From Saprospiraceae bacterium (GTDB lineage: Bacteria > Bacteroidota > Bacteroidia > Chitinophagales > Saprospiraceae), in the NCBI GenBank assembly GCA_016715105.1, contig JADKBO010000059.1:1-64000 (forward strand): DNA of 64,000 bases. The letters are read 5' to 3'. The position numbers were made by a program, and so were the translations under genes. Below the pieces are notes generated by a model. The model ran no database searches, was not told the origin of the DNA, and worked only from the letters and a program-made list of their open reading frames with translations. Shown here piece by piece: positions 28,516 to 37,451 of the stretch; positions within the stretch are counted from its first letter, which is position 1, and each line of letters opens with the position of its first letter.

Positions 28516-29619
28516 CTATAAAAACGGCAATTTCACTACCGTTGCAGGTAATGACTTTTTGCCAAAACTGATGTAAATGGTAGTGCCAAGAGCTGCGTAT
28601 TGCTTTTGTACGTACCCCATTCCAATAGGTTGATCTAAACCCGGACTTTGTGTTCCAGAAGTAACAATACCAATGATTTGGCCTTCTGCGTCCATAATTT
28701 CATAGTCGTGTCTCGGCACCCTTCGTTCATCCAATTTAAAACCAACTAACTTTTTATTTACACCATTTAGCTTTTGATCTACAAAAGTCGATTTTGAAGG
28801 GAAATCGGTTGCTTTATTCAATTTGGTGATCCAAGCCAATCCTGCTTCGATCGGAGAAGTTTGGTCGTTGATATCATTCCCATACAAACAATAACCTTTT
28901 TCCAATCTCAAGGTATCTCTTGCTCCAAGACCGCAAGGTTTTAAGTCAAAATCTTTACCTTTTTCGATGAGGATATCCCACAATTGCAAAGCATTTTCAT
29001 TATCCAGATATAATTCGAAACCTCCGCTACCTGTATAACCAGTAGCCGAAATTAAAACATTATCAATGCCTGCAACCGTTCCTTTTGTAAAAGAGTAATA
29101 AGGAATTTTGGATAAATCAATCTGAGTAAATAGTTGTAATAGTTCAATGGCTTTTGGTCCTTGCAAAGCCAGTAGGGCTGTTTTATCAGAAATATTGATC
29201 AATCTCGTATCAAAAACATTGTGTTTGGAAATCCAGTCCCAATCTTTTTCAATATTGGAAGCATTTACAACCAACATAAAAGCCATCTCACCTTCACTAC
29301 AATTGTTTTCATCCAACCTATAGACGAGCAAATCATCAACGATTCCTCCTTGATCATTGGGCATACAAGCATATTGTGCCTCACCAATTGCCAAAGTCGA
29401 AGCATCATTACTACTGATTGACTGCACTAAATCCAAGGCTTGTTTTCCTTTTACAATAAACTCACCCATATGAGAAACATCAAATAAACCAACATTATTT
29501 CTCACAGCCATATGCTCATCAATGATGGACGAATAGGAAATGGGCATATTATAACCAGCAAATTCGGCCATTTTAGCACCGAGTGTAAGGTGTCTTTGGG
29601 TAAAAACTGTTTCTTTCAT
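28516..29619 (-). CDS. gcvT: Glycine cleavage system aminomethyltransferase
   Basis: GcvT (T protein) transfers the methylene group of glycine from the lipoyl H protein to tetrahydrofolate and frees ammonia. MKETVFTQRHLTLGAKMAEFAGYNMPI, the folate site GLFDVSHMGEF, TGYTGSGGFELYLDNE, LGARDTLRLEKGYCLYGND and the C-terminal beta-barrel (RRVPRHDYEIMD) are all clear. At 367 residues it is of normal size. The start lies six bases after the stop of the HEAT-cyclophilin gene on the same strand, so the two are probably co-transcribed. The other gcv genes are not in the window. Confidence 0.95.
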   Translation of the reverse strand: MKETVFTQRHLTLGAKMAEFAGYNMPISYSSIIDEHMAVRNNVGLFDVSHMGEFIVKGKQALDLVQSISSNDASTLAIGEAQYACMPNDQGGIVDDLLVYRLDENNCSEGEMAFMLVVNASNIEKDWDWISKHNVFDTRLINISDKTALLALQGPKAIELLQLFTQIDLSKIPYYSFTKGTVAGIDNVLISATGYTGSGGFELYLDNENALQLWDILIEKGKDFDLKPCGLGARDTLRLEKGYCLYGNDINDQTSPIEAGLAWITKLNKATDFPSKSTFVDQKLNGVNKKLVGFKLDERRVPRHDYEIMDAEGQIIGIVTSGTQSPGLDQPIGMGYVQKQYAALGTTIYISFGKKSLPATVVKLPFL

Positions 29620-29624
29620 AACTT

Positions 29625-31639
29625 TTATTTTGATAGAATGGCGTCAATAATTTTATCGCCAAGGACGATTTGGTGTACAACATCCATCCCTTTGATTACT
29701 TTACCAAACAAGGTATATCTTCCATCCAAATGTGGCGTCGGTGAATGTGTAATGAAAAACTGGCTGCTTTCTGTGTGTAAGCCAGCAGAAGCCATACCTA
29801 CATATCCCGCTTCGTTGTAGCTTTTGCGGCCCAATTCAGAACGGATGGTATAATCCATAGAGCCAAACCCATCTCCTCTAGGACAACCCGTCTGGATTAC
29901 AAAATTGGGTACAACTCTGTGAAATATTTTATCATCAAAGTAATCACTCTTGCACAATTCCAGAAAATTACTCACCGTAGCTGGGGCCAATCGTGGATAA
30001 AGCATGATGGTAATATTTCCTTTGGTAGTTTTGACAACCACTTCAGCAGAATCTTTTAAAGTACTTAAGGTATTGAAATTGAGCGATTTGACTTTTGAAG
30101 TTTGTTCGGTATATGTTGTATCAAAAAGATATTTTGATAGTTTGTTTAGCTCTATAACTGTTTCCAAATCTCTTGGCTGGACCATCTTTGACATAGACTC
30201 TTCCAGAAAAGTGGAATCCCTTAATAAGGTTTTAGCTTGATTTTTTTCATCGGCCAATATTGGGGCTGTAAAGGCAGCCACACCACTATCACCTTCTCTT
30301 ATTTTACTGGCAAAGTAATATAAAATCTCCCTTTTGACCTTGATGTAATTATTTTTATAAGCACCAATAAAATCTGGGCTGTTGATGATGTTGTTTAAAG
30401 CTTCTACTTTGGCCATTTCTTCCATTTTGGACGTAGTGGGAATAGCAATGATATTTACATATTGATAAGGATCATAACCCAATACTTTGATATATTCTGC
30501 TTTTACAAAAGGGTCAGTAGCCTGATTTTTTCTTTGTAACGCAAGATTTTTATTCCCTCTTTGCTCACCGTAAGGAAAAGGCTTTGGTTATTCATGATCG
30601 CTTGGAGTAATTTCGCTTTTATCATTGGATTTTCAACAATGCTATCGGCCCTCCAAAAAGAACTTATCAAGCCAGGTGTTTTAATTTTTAAAACAGCGTC
30701 TGCTGCTGTCAAAGCAACATGTGGATCTTTATCGGTTGTCAAGGTAAGTATGGTATCGGCAATGCCCTGATCTGGTAGAAAAGCAGTTAATGCTCTTACG
30801 GCATTAGCCCGGATGCGGTAGTCGTCATTACCAAAAACTAGAGATGCCAAAACTTCTTTACAGTCTTGAGTTTTGCACTTACCCAATGAAAGAGCTAAAG
30901 CCATTTTTATATCTACATCTTGAGTGTTTGCAATAATTTTTGTGATGGAAGCTGCTTCATCGTCTAGTTTGATGTCTCTAGTTCTGGCAAGATAATGAGC
31001 ACACATCAGTTTTACTTCGCGGTCGACTTCAGGGTTTTCCAAATATTTTAGAGAAAGCTTTACACCATTTTGAGGTATAATATTTCTAAGCCCAAATCTA
31101 TACAATGCTTTAATTTGACCAGTCAAAAGTAATGTATCCGTTGTTCTGTAGGTTTCTACCGATGATAATAAGTCCGCTTCTCGGATACCTCCTATTTTAC
31201 CGATGGCCTCCAACACATTGGCATTATATTGATTATTGATGTTGATACTATCTTGACCTGCAAATGCACTGATCAATGCTGGAAGATGTGTAGAATCACC
31301 TAACTGCCCCAAAACATAAGCTGCAGCAGCTCTAACTTCAAAATTTGAATCTTTTAGTTTTAAGACAATAGAATCACCAACTGATTTATCTTGAAAAGAA
31401 GCAAAGGCATTAACTGCCATTAAGCGCAACAATGAGCTAGGATGGCTAAAATATGATTTTAAACTATCTAGATTTTGATCATTTTGAAAAGTTAACATCT
31501 TTTGTACATCTGGATTGGATAAGTCTACAGATGTCGGAGTTTCTGCCTTTTTTGTAGGTGGCACACATGCATTGAATAACAAAACGCAAAGTGCTACGGT
31601 AGATGCTATTCTTGAAAAAATTGGCATAATTACATTCAA
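29625..31639 (-). CDS. HEAT-repeat and cyclophilin-type peptidyl-prolyl isomerase lipoprotein (one frameshift)
   Basis: Two open frames (30503-31639 and 29625-30482) join through NKNLALQRKNQATDPFVKAE after one base shift near 30555, which gives about 672 residues. The N-terminus ends in LLFNAC, a lipobox, so it is probably an outer-envelope lipoprotein. Residues 50-400 are HEAT-like repeats, for example FEVRAAAAYVLGQLGD and YRIRANAVRALTAFL. The C-terminus is a cyclophilin domain with FHRVVPNFVIQTGCPRGDG, SSQFFITHSPTPHLDGRYTLFG. It would catalyse prolyl isomerisation of exported proteins, with the HEAT part binding partners. It shares an operon with gcvT. Confidence 0.88.
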
Positions 31640-31875
31640 TTTGTTGCTGTAAAGATGCTAAAAATACATTTAGCACTAGTATTAATAAAACAGTTTTGTT
31701 TGATAAAGAACAGTTAGCAAGTAAGAATGTGAACGAAGAATCATTTATCGGTTTTATTTCCAGGGTTGAAAGCATCCTAATCGTTTTGATAAGCATTTCT
31801 ATAGGGCAAATTTTCTCAATTTTTGTTTGAATTGACCGCTCAAAAAAGTATTTATTCAAGCGAGATCATGCTCTA

Positions 31876-32574
31876 TTACAAAGCTTCTAGAATGGCATTG
31901 ATATTGGGGTTATCACCATGAATACAAATTGTGTCTACTGATAAATGAATTGGATTACCAAGATTATCAATAACAAAACCAGCTCTAAGATTATTGATCT
32001 GGCGTCTTACTTCTTCAGGATTTGTGAGTAAACTTCCATCAACAGATCTTGGGACCAATTTGGTGGCCCCTTCGTAAAGTCTATCTGCGAAACCTTCTTT
32101 CCAAATATCAAACCCTCTTTTAGAGCTGTGTAGTGCCAATGCTGAATCCTCCATCGCCATCAAAGCCGCGTTTGGGAAGATTTTTTCCATGGCCTCCAAA
32201 GTCGTATTTGCTACCACTTCATTGTGCATAGCTTCATTGTATAGTGCACCATGTAGTTTTACGTGTAAAACCGGCGCTCCTACATATTTAGCAATGGATT
32301 TAAAGGCAGATAATTGGTAAATAAGATGACATAATAATTCTTTGGGAGGTAAATGCATGATTTGCCTCCCAAAGTTAGATCTGTCTGGATATGAAGGATG
32401 TGCACCGATGGACACACCATTTTCTTGGCAAAATTTTATAGCATTAAATATGGTGTAACCATCTCCAGCATGATATCCACACGCAATACTGCATTGGTTT
32501 ACCTTACCTACAATGGATGACTGTTCAAGGTGGGCAATCTGCTCACCAAAATCCATATTTATTGCAACCTTCAA
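31876..32574 (-). CDS. pxpA: 5-oxoprolinase subunit A (LamB/YcsF family)
   Basis: PxpA works with PxpB and PxpC to open 5-oxoproline to glutamate with ATP. NMDFGEQ and CSIACGYHAGDGYTIFNAIKF match the start of the family, followed by IGAHPSYPDRSNFGR, VLHVKLHGALYNEA and the C-terminal ICIHGDNPNI. At 232 residues it is slightly shorter than the typical 245-255. The N-terminus has Asp-Phe-Gly-Glu where most have Cys-Asp-Met-Gly-Glu. No pxpB or pxpC gene is adjacent, which is unusual. Confidence 0.88.
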   Translation of the reverse strand: MKVAINMDFGEQIAHLEQSSIVGKVNQCSIACGYHAGDGYTIFNAIKFCQENGVSIGAHPSYPDRSNFGRQIMHLPPKELLCHLIYQLSAFKSIAKYVGAPVLHVKLHGALYNEAMHNEVVANTTLEAMEKIFPNAALMAMEDSALALHSSKRGFDIWKEGFADRLYEGATKLVPRSVDGSLLTNPEEVRRQINNLRAGFVIDNLGNPIHLSVDTICIHGDNPNINAILEAL

Positions 32575-32778
32575 AAAACAAATAGTCTTTAAACAATTTA
32601 TAAAATTTTGATTTACAGATTAGTATAATCTTTAATATAAATATATCCGCAAAACAACAATTCAAAAATGAGACCTTCTTGAGGGCAAAAAATATAATAC
32701 CAGAATAATTAAATCAAAAGAAGTTGGCACTATTTGTGCAAGTGTATGGTATAGACAGCAATAGAAACAATTTAAAAC

Positions 32779-32856
32779 ATGAATCTCAAAGATAAGAGAG
32801 TCATAATTCTCATAGCTCTAGCTATGATGTTGACCATCCTAATAGTAGTTAGCTAA
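32779..32856 (+). CDS. Possible 25-aa single-span membrane micropeptide
   Basis: ATG at 32779 opens a short frame, MNLKDKRVIILIALAMMLTI..., with a polar N-terminus and one hydrophobic helix before a TAA. It lies in an otherwise empty 310-base gap and is convergent with the PadR gene 28 bases away. No family is recognised. Length is too short to exclude chance. Confidence 0.25.
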   Translation: MNLKDKRVIILIALAMMLTILIVVS

Positions 32857-32883
32857 CACCACATGCCGCAAGACCCTGTACAC

Positions 32884-33198
32884 CTATTTCATCCAACCTT
32901 TGACCTTTTCAAAATCACTCACTAATGCATGATATTTGTTTATACCTGCATTAGACAAACTGTAAACTTTTCTTTTCTGGTTACCAGAAGTACTTTCCCA
33001 ACTGCTGTTGAGTAGTCCTTGCTTTCTCATCTTGTCCAATAAAGGATAAAGATAACCTTCTTCAACTTGAACAAGTACACCTGATTCCTTCTCAATGTCT
33101 TTAATGAGTTTGTAACCGTAACTAGGGCTTTCTTTCAAGTATTTAAATACTAAACCAACAATTGCGTACGTTTGCAACTCCTTAGAAAGCTTTTCCAT
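32884..33198 (-). CDS. PadR-family transcriptional regulator
   Basis: PadR regulators are winged-helix repressors. The sequence shows ELQTYAIVGLVFKYLKESPSYGYKLIKDIEKESG, then EGYLYPLLDKMRKQGLLNSSW, the winged helix, and QKRKVYSLSNAGINKYH with the wing and start of the C-terminal helix. At 104 residues it is the short (S2) type. No obvious target is next to it; the nearest candidates are the micropeptide and pxpA on either side. The frame is intact. Confidence 0.9.
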   Translation of the reverse strand: MEKLSKELQTYAIVGLVFKYLKESPSYGYKLIKDIEKESGVLVQVEEGYLYPLLDKMRKQGLLNSSWESTSGNQKRKVYSLSNAGINKYHALVSDFEKVKGWMK

Positions 33199-33356
33199 CT
33201 TTTAATAATTTTTAATAATTTAAGTATATTTTATCAGCGCATCGAAATTAGCAATAATCTTCATTATTGTACCATTGGTGTTAGTATTATTTTTTATTTA
33301 CATACAATTTAGCCAAAAAATTTGTCCTAGAGACAATTTAATGAGGGTAATAAGAA

Positions 33357-34688
33357 TTATATTCCAATATCGATCAACGCTGTTTTTATTTTGAGTACTT
33401 TACCTTCTTGGTGTGTCCATATTGGTCTGATTTTTCCTTGCACCGCACTTATATCAGTGTAGTCGCCAAAGAAAACTGTCTTTTCACTCAAGAATGAAGT
33501 TTCATTCACTTTTGTATTTATAAATTCCTTTCCACCATTTGTGGTGTATGCAAGATATACATCATTATGTGCATCTTGGTAATTTCTCCTATCATAAAAC
33601 AACAAATATACATATCCTGAACTTTGGTCCAAGTCCATACTATGAAAAAATTGGTGCGCGTTACCCTCATCGTCATTAACTTTGATGGGTTGTGACCATT
33701 TCAAGCCTTGGTCATCTGAATAAATGATCCATACATCTGTATTGTCCAGGCCATTTCTCTGATCTGTCCAGCTCATATAAACTCTACCACGGTATTTTCC
33801 ATTGCTGTGATCCACTTTCAGGATGGGGAAGCCGTTTGTTCTATCAATTCCAGGTATATCCATTGACCAACCGCCAATTTGATCTGCGATTGCCTTGTCA
33901 TTTTTTAGCCAAGTTTTACCTCCGTCGGTAGACTTATCAAACCATATTTTACTATCCCGAGCCCAAACAGCCATGATAGAGCCATCTGTGCCTACTGCAG
34001 TAAAAGCGCCCTCATTTGTCAAATCATCATCCAAGCAGTCGCCACTGACTTCATTGATGATGATGCTCTCAGACCAAGTTTCACCTTGATCCTTAGATAT
34101 TGAAAACAATACATTTGTTTTGTCTTTTTCCGACTTTGAGCCATACTTATCAAATTGCGTCCACGTCATCAACAATGACTGATCTATCGGATTGACCACA
34201 ACCCATTGTTTGTCATGATCCTTTTTTTTGTCTGCAAGTGGAAAGGTACCATTTGACCAAGTAGTACTTGATTTACTCATTTTTTGCACTACAATGCGGT
34301 CTAAGAACTCCTCACTACTGTAAGCTTTATTTTTTGGATTTGAAAGGTGCGCATAATAAGCATTACCCAGACCATCATGCCTTACAACAGGATCACCATA
34401 AACCCCAAAAGTTGACTTTAAAAGGTCTTTTTTCCAAGTTTTTCCAGCATCTGTAGAAAGATAAACATTGTTTAGGACAGATCCCGCAACCATTAAATTT
34501 GGATCAACAGGAGAAATACTGATAGATGGCTCGCAGGGAGCTAAGCTACCCTGACCTTCATCAATAGTTATGTTTTTGATTATTTTATTTGATAATAATA
34601 AAACCTTATTCTTGGGGCTACAGGACCCTAATCCTAAAACCAGCAGAGAAAGCGTTGCTAAATTTTTATTTCTTAGCGTATTTTTCAA
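33357..34688 (-). CDS. Sialidase-like (BNR repeat) lipoprotein
   Basis: The protein has repeated Asp-box motifs of the sialidase/BNR fold: STDAGKTWKKD, SKDQGETWSES, STDGGKTWLKN and SDDQGLKWSQP. I set the start at TTG 34688, because LKNTLRNKNLATLSLLVLGLGSC is then a lipoprotein signal; a longer frame from 34766 would run through the upstream M48 gene. The start overlaps the M48 stop by 23 bases, which suggests coupling. The fold is a beta-propeller, but the catalytic arginine triad of real sialidases is not evident. A glycan-related role is inference only. Confidence 0.78.
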   Translation of the reverse strand: MKNTLRNKNLATLSLLVLGLGSCSPKNKVLLLSNKIIKNITIDEGQGSLAPCEPSISISPVDPNLMVAGSVLNNVYLSTDAGKTWKKDLLKSTFGVYGDPVVRHDGLGNAYYAHLSNPKNKAYSSEEFLDRIVVQKMSKSSTTWSNGTFPLADKKKDHDKQWVVVNPIDQSLLMTWTQFDKYGSKSEKDKTNVLFSISKDQGETWSESIIINEVSGDCLDDDLTNEGAFTAVGTDGSIMAVWARDSKIWFDKSTDGGKTWLKNDKAIADQIGGWSMDIPGIDRTNGFPILKVDHSNGKYRGRVYMSWTDQRNGLDNTDVWIIYSDDQGLKWSQPIKVNDDEGNAHQFFHSMDLDQSSGYVYLLFYDRRNYQDAHNDVYLAYTTNGGKEFINTKVNETSFLSEKTVFFGDYTDISAVQGKIRPIWTHQEGKVLKIKTALIDIGI

Positions 34689-35508
34689 TGGCTTGTTTGA
34701 TTTTTTCTCTTCTATTCTCTGGCGATGGGTGGGTTGACTGAAATTCAGGGACCCTGTTTCCGCCACTTGCTTCTTCCAAAATATCCATTACTTTTATTAG
34801 ATATTGTGGATTATATCCAGATTCGACCATGATGCGCACACCAAAGTCATCACTCTGTAATTCTTGGTCGCGGCCATATTTCATGCTACTCATTTGGCCA
34901 ACCATATTTGCTATTTGCGCAATGGATTGACTACCACCCGAACCGATCATTACGCTCTGTATAAGCCCTTGTATGAATCCTTGGCTCGCCATACGTTCTG
35001 CTCCATGTCTATAGACAACATGACCAACCTCATGACCCATCACACCAGCCAATTGGTCGTCATTTTCCAATCTGGCATAGAGCGCAGCCGTTATAAAACA
35101 TTGCCCGCCAGGAAGTGCAAAGGCATTGACCACTTGATCATCCGCCAATAAATGAAAGTCCCATGGATATTGGGCTTTACCAGCGATTGTATTGGTCACA
35201 AGTCTTCTGCCTATTTCATCCAAATGAGCTTGAGCTCTTTGGTCAGGATGTAAACCTCCATATTGCTGCGCCATTTGTGGAGCTGATTGCAAACCCAATG
35301 CAATTTCTTCCTCAGCAGTCCATTGGATTCTTTGCTCCTCTCCAGTGATGGGGTTAGTTTGTGTATTGGTGTAATACTTAAATGCTTGATAGCCAGCCAT
35401 GGCTAAACCCAAGATCAAAAATAGTTTAAACCTGCCAGTACCAATTCCTTGCCCTTGCCTGCTGTATGGGTCTCCTGTGCCTCCGTAGTATCTTCTGTTA
35501 TCGCTCAT
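34666..35508 (-). CDS. M48-family zinc metallopeptidase with N-terminal anchor
   Basis: The zinc site MGHEVGHVVYRHG contains HExxH. A third ligand glutamate falls in ELQSDDFGVRIMVESGYNP. One membrane helix (FKLFLILGLAMAGYQAFKYY, about 27-46) follows a glycine- and tyrosine-rich N-terminus. The sequence LDEIGRRLV and the ending FQSTHPSPENRREKI fit HtpX/BepA-like M48 enzymes of the envelope that degrade misfolded proteins. Length of 280 residues is usual. It is followed by the sialidase-like gene with overlapping ends. Confidence 0.9.
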   Translation of the reverse strand: MSDNRRYYGGTGDPYSRQGQGIGTGRFKLFLILGLAMAGYQAFKYYTNTQTNPITGEEQRIQWTAEEEIALGLQSAPQMAQQYGGLHPDQRAQAHLDEIGRRLVTNTIAGKAQYPWDFHLLADDQVVNAFALPGGQCFITAALYARLENDDQLAGVMGHEVGHVVYRHGAERMASQGFIQGLIQSVMIGSGGSQSIAQIANMVGQMSSMKYGRDQELQSDDFGVRIMVESGYNPQYLIKVMDILEEASGGNRVPEFQSTHPSPENRREKIKQAIEKYAKK

Positions 35509-35528
35509 TTTGTTTTCAATTAAAAAGA

Positions 35529-35798
35529 TTAAAAGATAACGTCAGTGATAAGGCCTACCAAAGTCACGGCAAAAGCAGCTCTTACAGAATAGTCAATATC
35601 TGGAATCATTTTTACAAAATAACAATATATCAAAACTGGAATGCAAGCCAAAGCAATCAAAGCCAGCACAGTGAGTAAACCATAACCCAAAGCTTGCAAA
35701 TAACCCACTGTGTTGAGTTCAAATCCTGCACCACTTGCAATAAAGAAAACCATAGTCGCGATCATGAATACTATCATGCCCCAACTACTTTTATCCAT
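35529..35798 (-). CDS. Small membrane protein of unknown function
   Basis: MDKSSWGMIVFMIATMVFFIASGAGFELNT begins at 35798; an ATG 18 bases upstream adds MTLDWR. Three hydrophobic helices are visible (about 8-23, 35-58 and 70-88). I recognise no family. It lies between the M48 peptidase and the MFS gene on the same strand, 20 bases from the former and about 50 from the latter, so the three may share a transcript. Confidence 0.65.
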   Translation of the reverse strand: MDKSSWGMIVFMIATMVFFIASGAGFELNTVGYLQALGYGLLTVLALIALACIPVLIYCYFVKMIPDIDYSVRAAFAVTLVGLITDVIF

Positions 35799-35846
35799 TC
35801 TCCAATCCAAAGTCAAAGATTTTTGATATTATTTAAATTTCTCTCT

Positions 35847-37074
35847 TTAATGTGCAACCCCTTCTTCCGGAGTGAGCCATTTCTTTCTCATAGCAAACAA
35901 CACTCCAAAAACGATAACCAAAATGGCTGGAAACCAAGCGATGTTGTCAAGTGTTGCTTGCCCTGCAGCCAACTCAGCTGCGTCGCCAGTGAGCCCACTA
36001 GTAAGCGCATTTGCTCTTTCTGTATCCATCCATATTCCAATAATAGGTTGGCAAATCGACAATCCGAGCATACCCATACCTCCAATAAAAGACATTCCAA
36101 GAGCGCCTGTTTTTGGTATATAAACCGCTATAAATGAAATCATATTTGGCCAGAAATAACATACACCTATTGCAAACAATATAGCTGCAAGATAAACCAT
36201 ACCACCAGTTGCTACACTCATCATGTAGATACCAATCAAAGCTATAATGGAAGATCCCAATAAAATACCAGGTATGCTTAGTTTATGGATTATTGGACCA
36301 GCAAAAAATCTGCCAACAGCCATTAATCCTGTAACTAAAAACAAGACAACCAATGGTTTAGCTCCACTATTGCCTAAGATTCTTTCTACCCAACCTTGAG
36401 TTCCTAATTCAGTTGTTGCTGTCAAGACCATACAAATAACCATCATCCAGTAAAGTGGTGAAGAAAACATGGCTTTGATATTGGATGTAGTACTAGCTTT
36501 ATCCATTTCATTGGCTGTTTTAGGAAATTGCTGTCCGAAAAACAAAAACCCATATATGATCAATGGAATGTACATTACCGCCAATTTCATCTGCCAACTT
36601 CCATCCATATTAGCAATGCCCATTGCAATCAATGATCCAATGGCAATACCACCTGGAAACCAAACGTGAAATTTATTGAGCATGCTCGCTTTATTCTCCT
36701 CGTACATATCTGATATCATAGGATTGTACGCAGCTTCTACCATACCGTTACCAAAACTGATGAAGAAAGTGGAGAAAAAAGCGGATAGAAGGATTCAGAT
36801 AAAATAGAAAAGTAATTCCTAAAAAATGACTTATAAAAGCGACCCAACCCAATTTTTTTGGTCCTAGACTATTGTATAATGGGCCTCCAACTAATGTTGC
36901 AACCGGAAATCCAACGATTCCCATAAAATTGAGCCACCCAAGTTGGGTATCTGTTAGACTCATGTCTTTCACTAAGTCGTTCATAATTCCTGCTCTGATA
37001 CCAAATGCAAAAGCTGTGGTAATTAAAGCAAAACAACTAGCTACGAATAAGCGCGATTTGTTTATTCCTGACAT
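35847..37074 (-). CDS. Major facilitator superfamily transporter (one frameshift)
   Basis: Two open frames (36748-37074 and 35847-36743) join near 36790 through PSAFFSTFFISFGNG. The N-terminal half shows FALITTAFAFGIRAGIMNDL and DTQLGWLNFMGIVGFPVATLVGGPL, as in sugar or nucleoside MFS carriers. The C-terminal half has six more helices and WFPAILVIVFGVLFAMRKKWL at the end. The reassembled protein has about 409 residues and 12 helices. The substrate is unknown. It is divergent from the UvrD-type helicase gene. Confidence 0.85.
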
Positions 37075-37451
37075 ACAAATGTAATTTTTAAAATGTGACT
37101 TAAAACCTCTGATGTCAAATATAGAATAAAATCTAATTCTTGTTTAAGTTGGTGTAATTTTTTTGAATGATGAGGTTATCTAGGGCCCTTTCAAGAACAG
37201 AAATTGCCAGTTTTGTACAAATTGTAACCAAAAAAGCGTTTGAGAATTATACAAATAAAAAAGACCGCTCTCCAGATCCTTGATCTGGGGCGGTCCTCGC
37301 TTGCTGATCTATTTACCTCTTTTGCAAGACCTTTTTATTCGGATCTTGCTTTATATTTTTTACTTAGGTTATCTTCGTTTTTATATATTCTTAATACGGT
37401 TCTAGTCGGGCCTTTGTTGTTTAAAAATTTATTGTTAACAGTAATTTAACT
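37075..37451. promoter_or_regulatory. Divergent region with two stem-loops
   Basis: The 377-base gap between the MFS and helicase genes holds a 13-bp hairpin at 37263-37295 (GACCGC/GCGGTC and CCAGATC/GATCTGG), which on the minus strand is followed by TTTTTT and looks like an intrinsic terminator. A second hairpin (GCAAGAC/GATCTTGC) is at about 37323-37348 and, on the plus strand, is followed by a T-rich tract. Possible explanations are an antisense RNA ending at 37263 or a structured helicase leader. Confidence 0.5.

Noticed and set aside
31479..31859. 126-codon minus-strand frame before the HEAT-cyclophilin gene
   Set aside because: It overlaps the start and lipoprotein signal of that gene in another frame and has no recognisable domain.
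35694..36137. 147-codon plus-strand frame
   Set aside because: It is antisense to the MFS gene and small membrane gene, rich in Cys, His and Ser as in a shadow frame, and without any family features.
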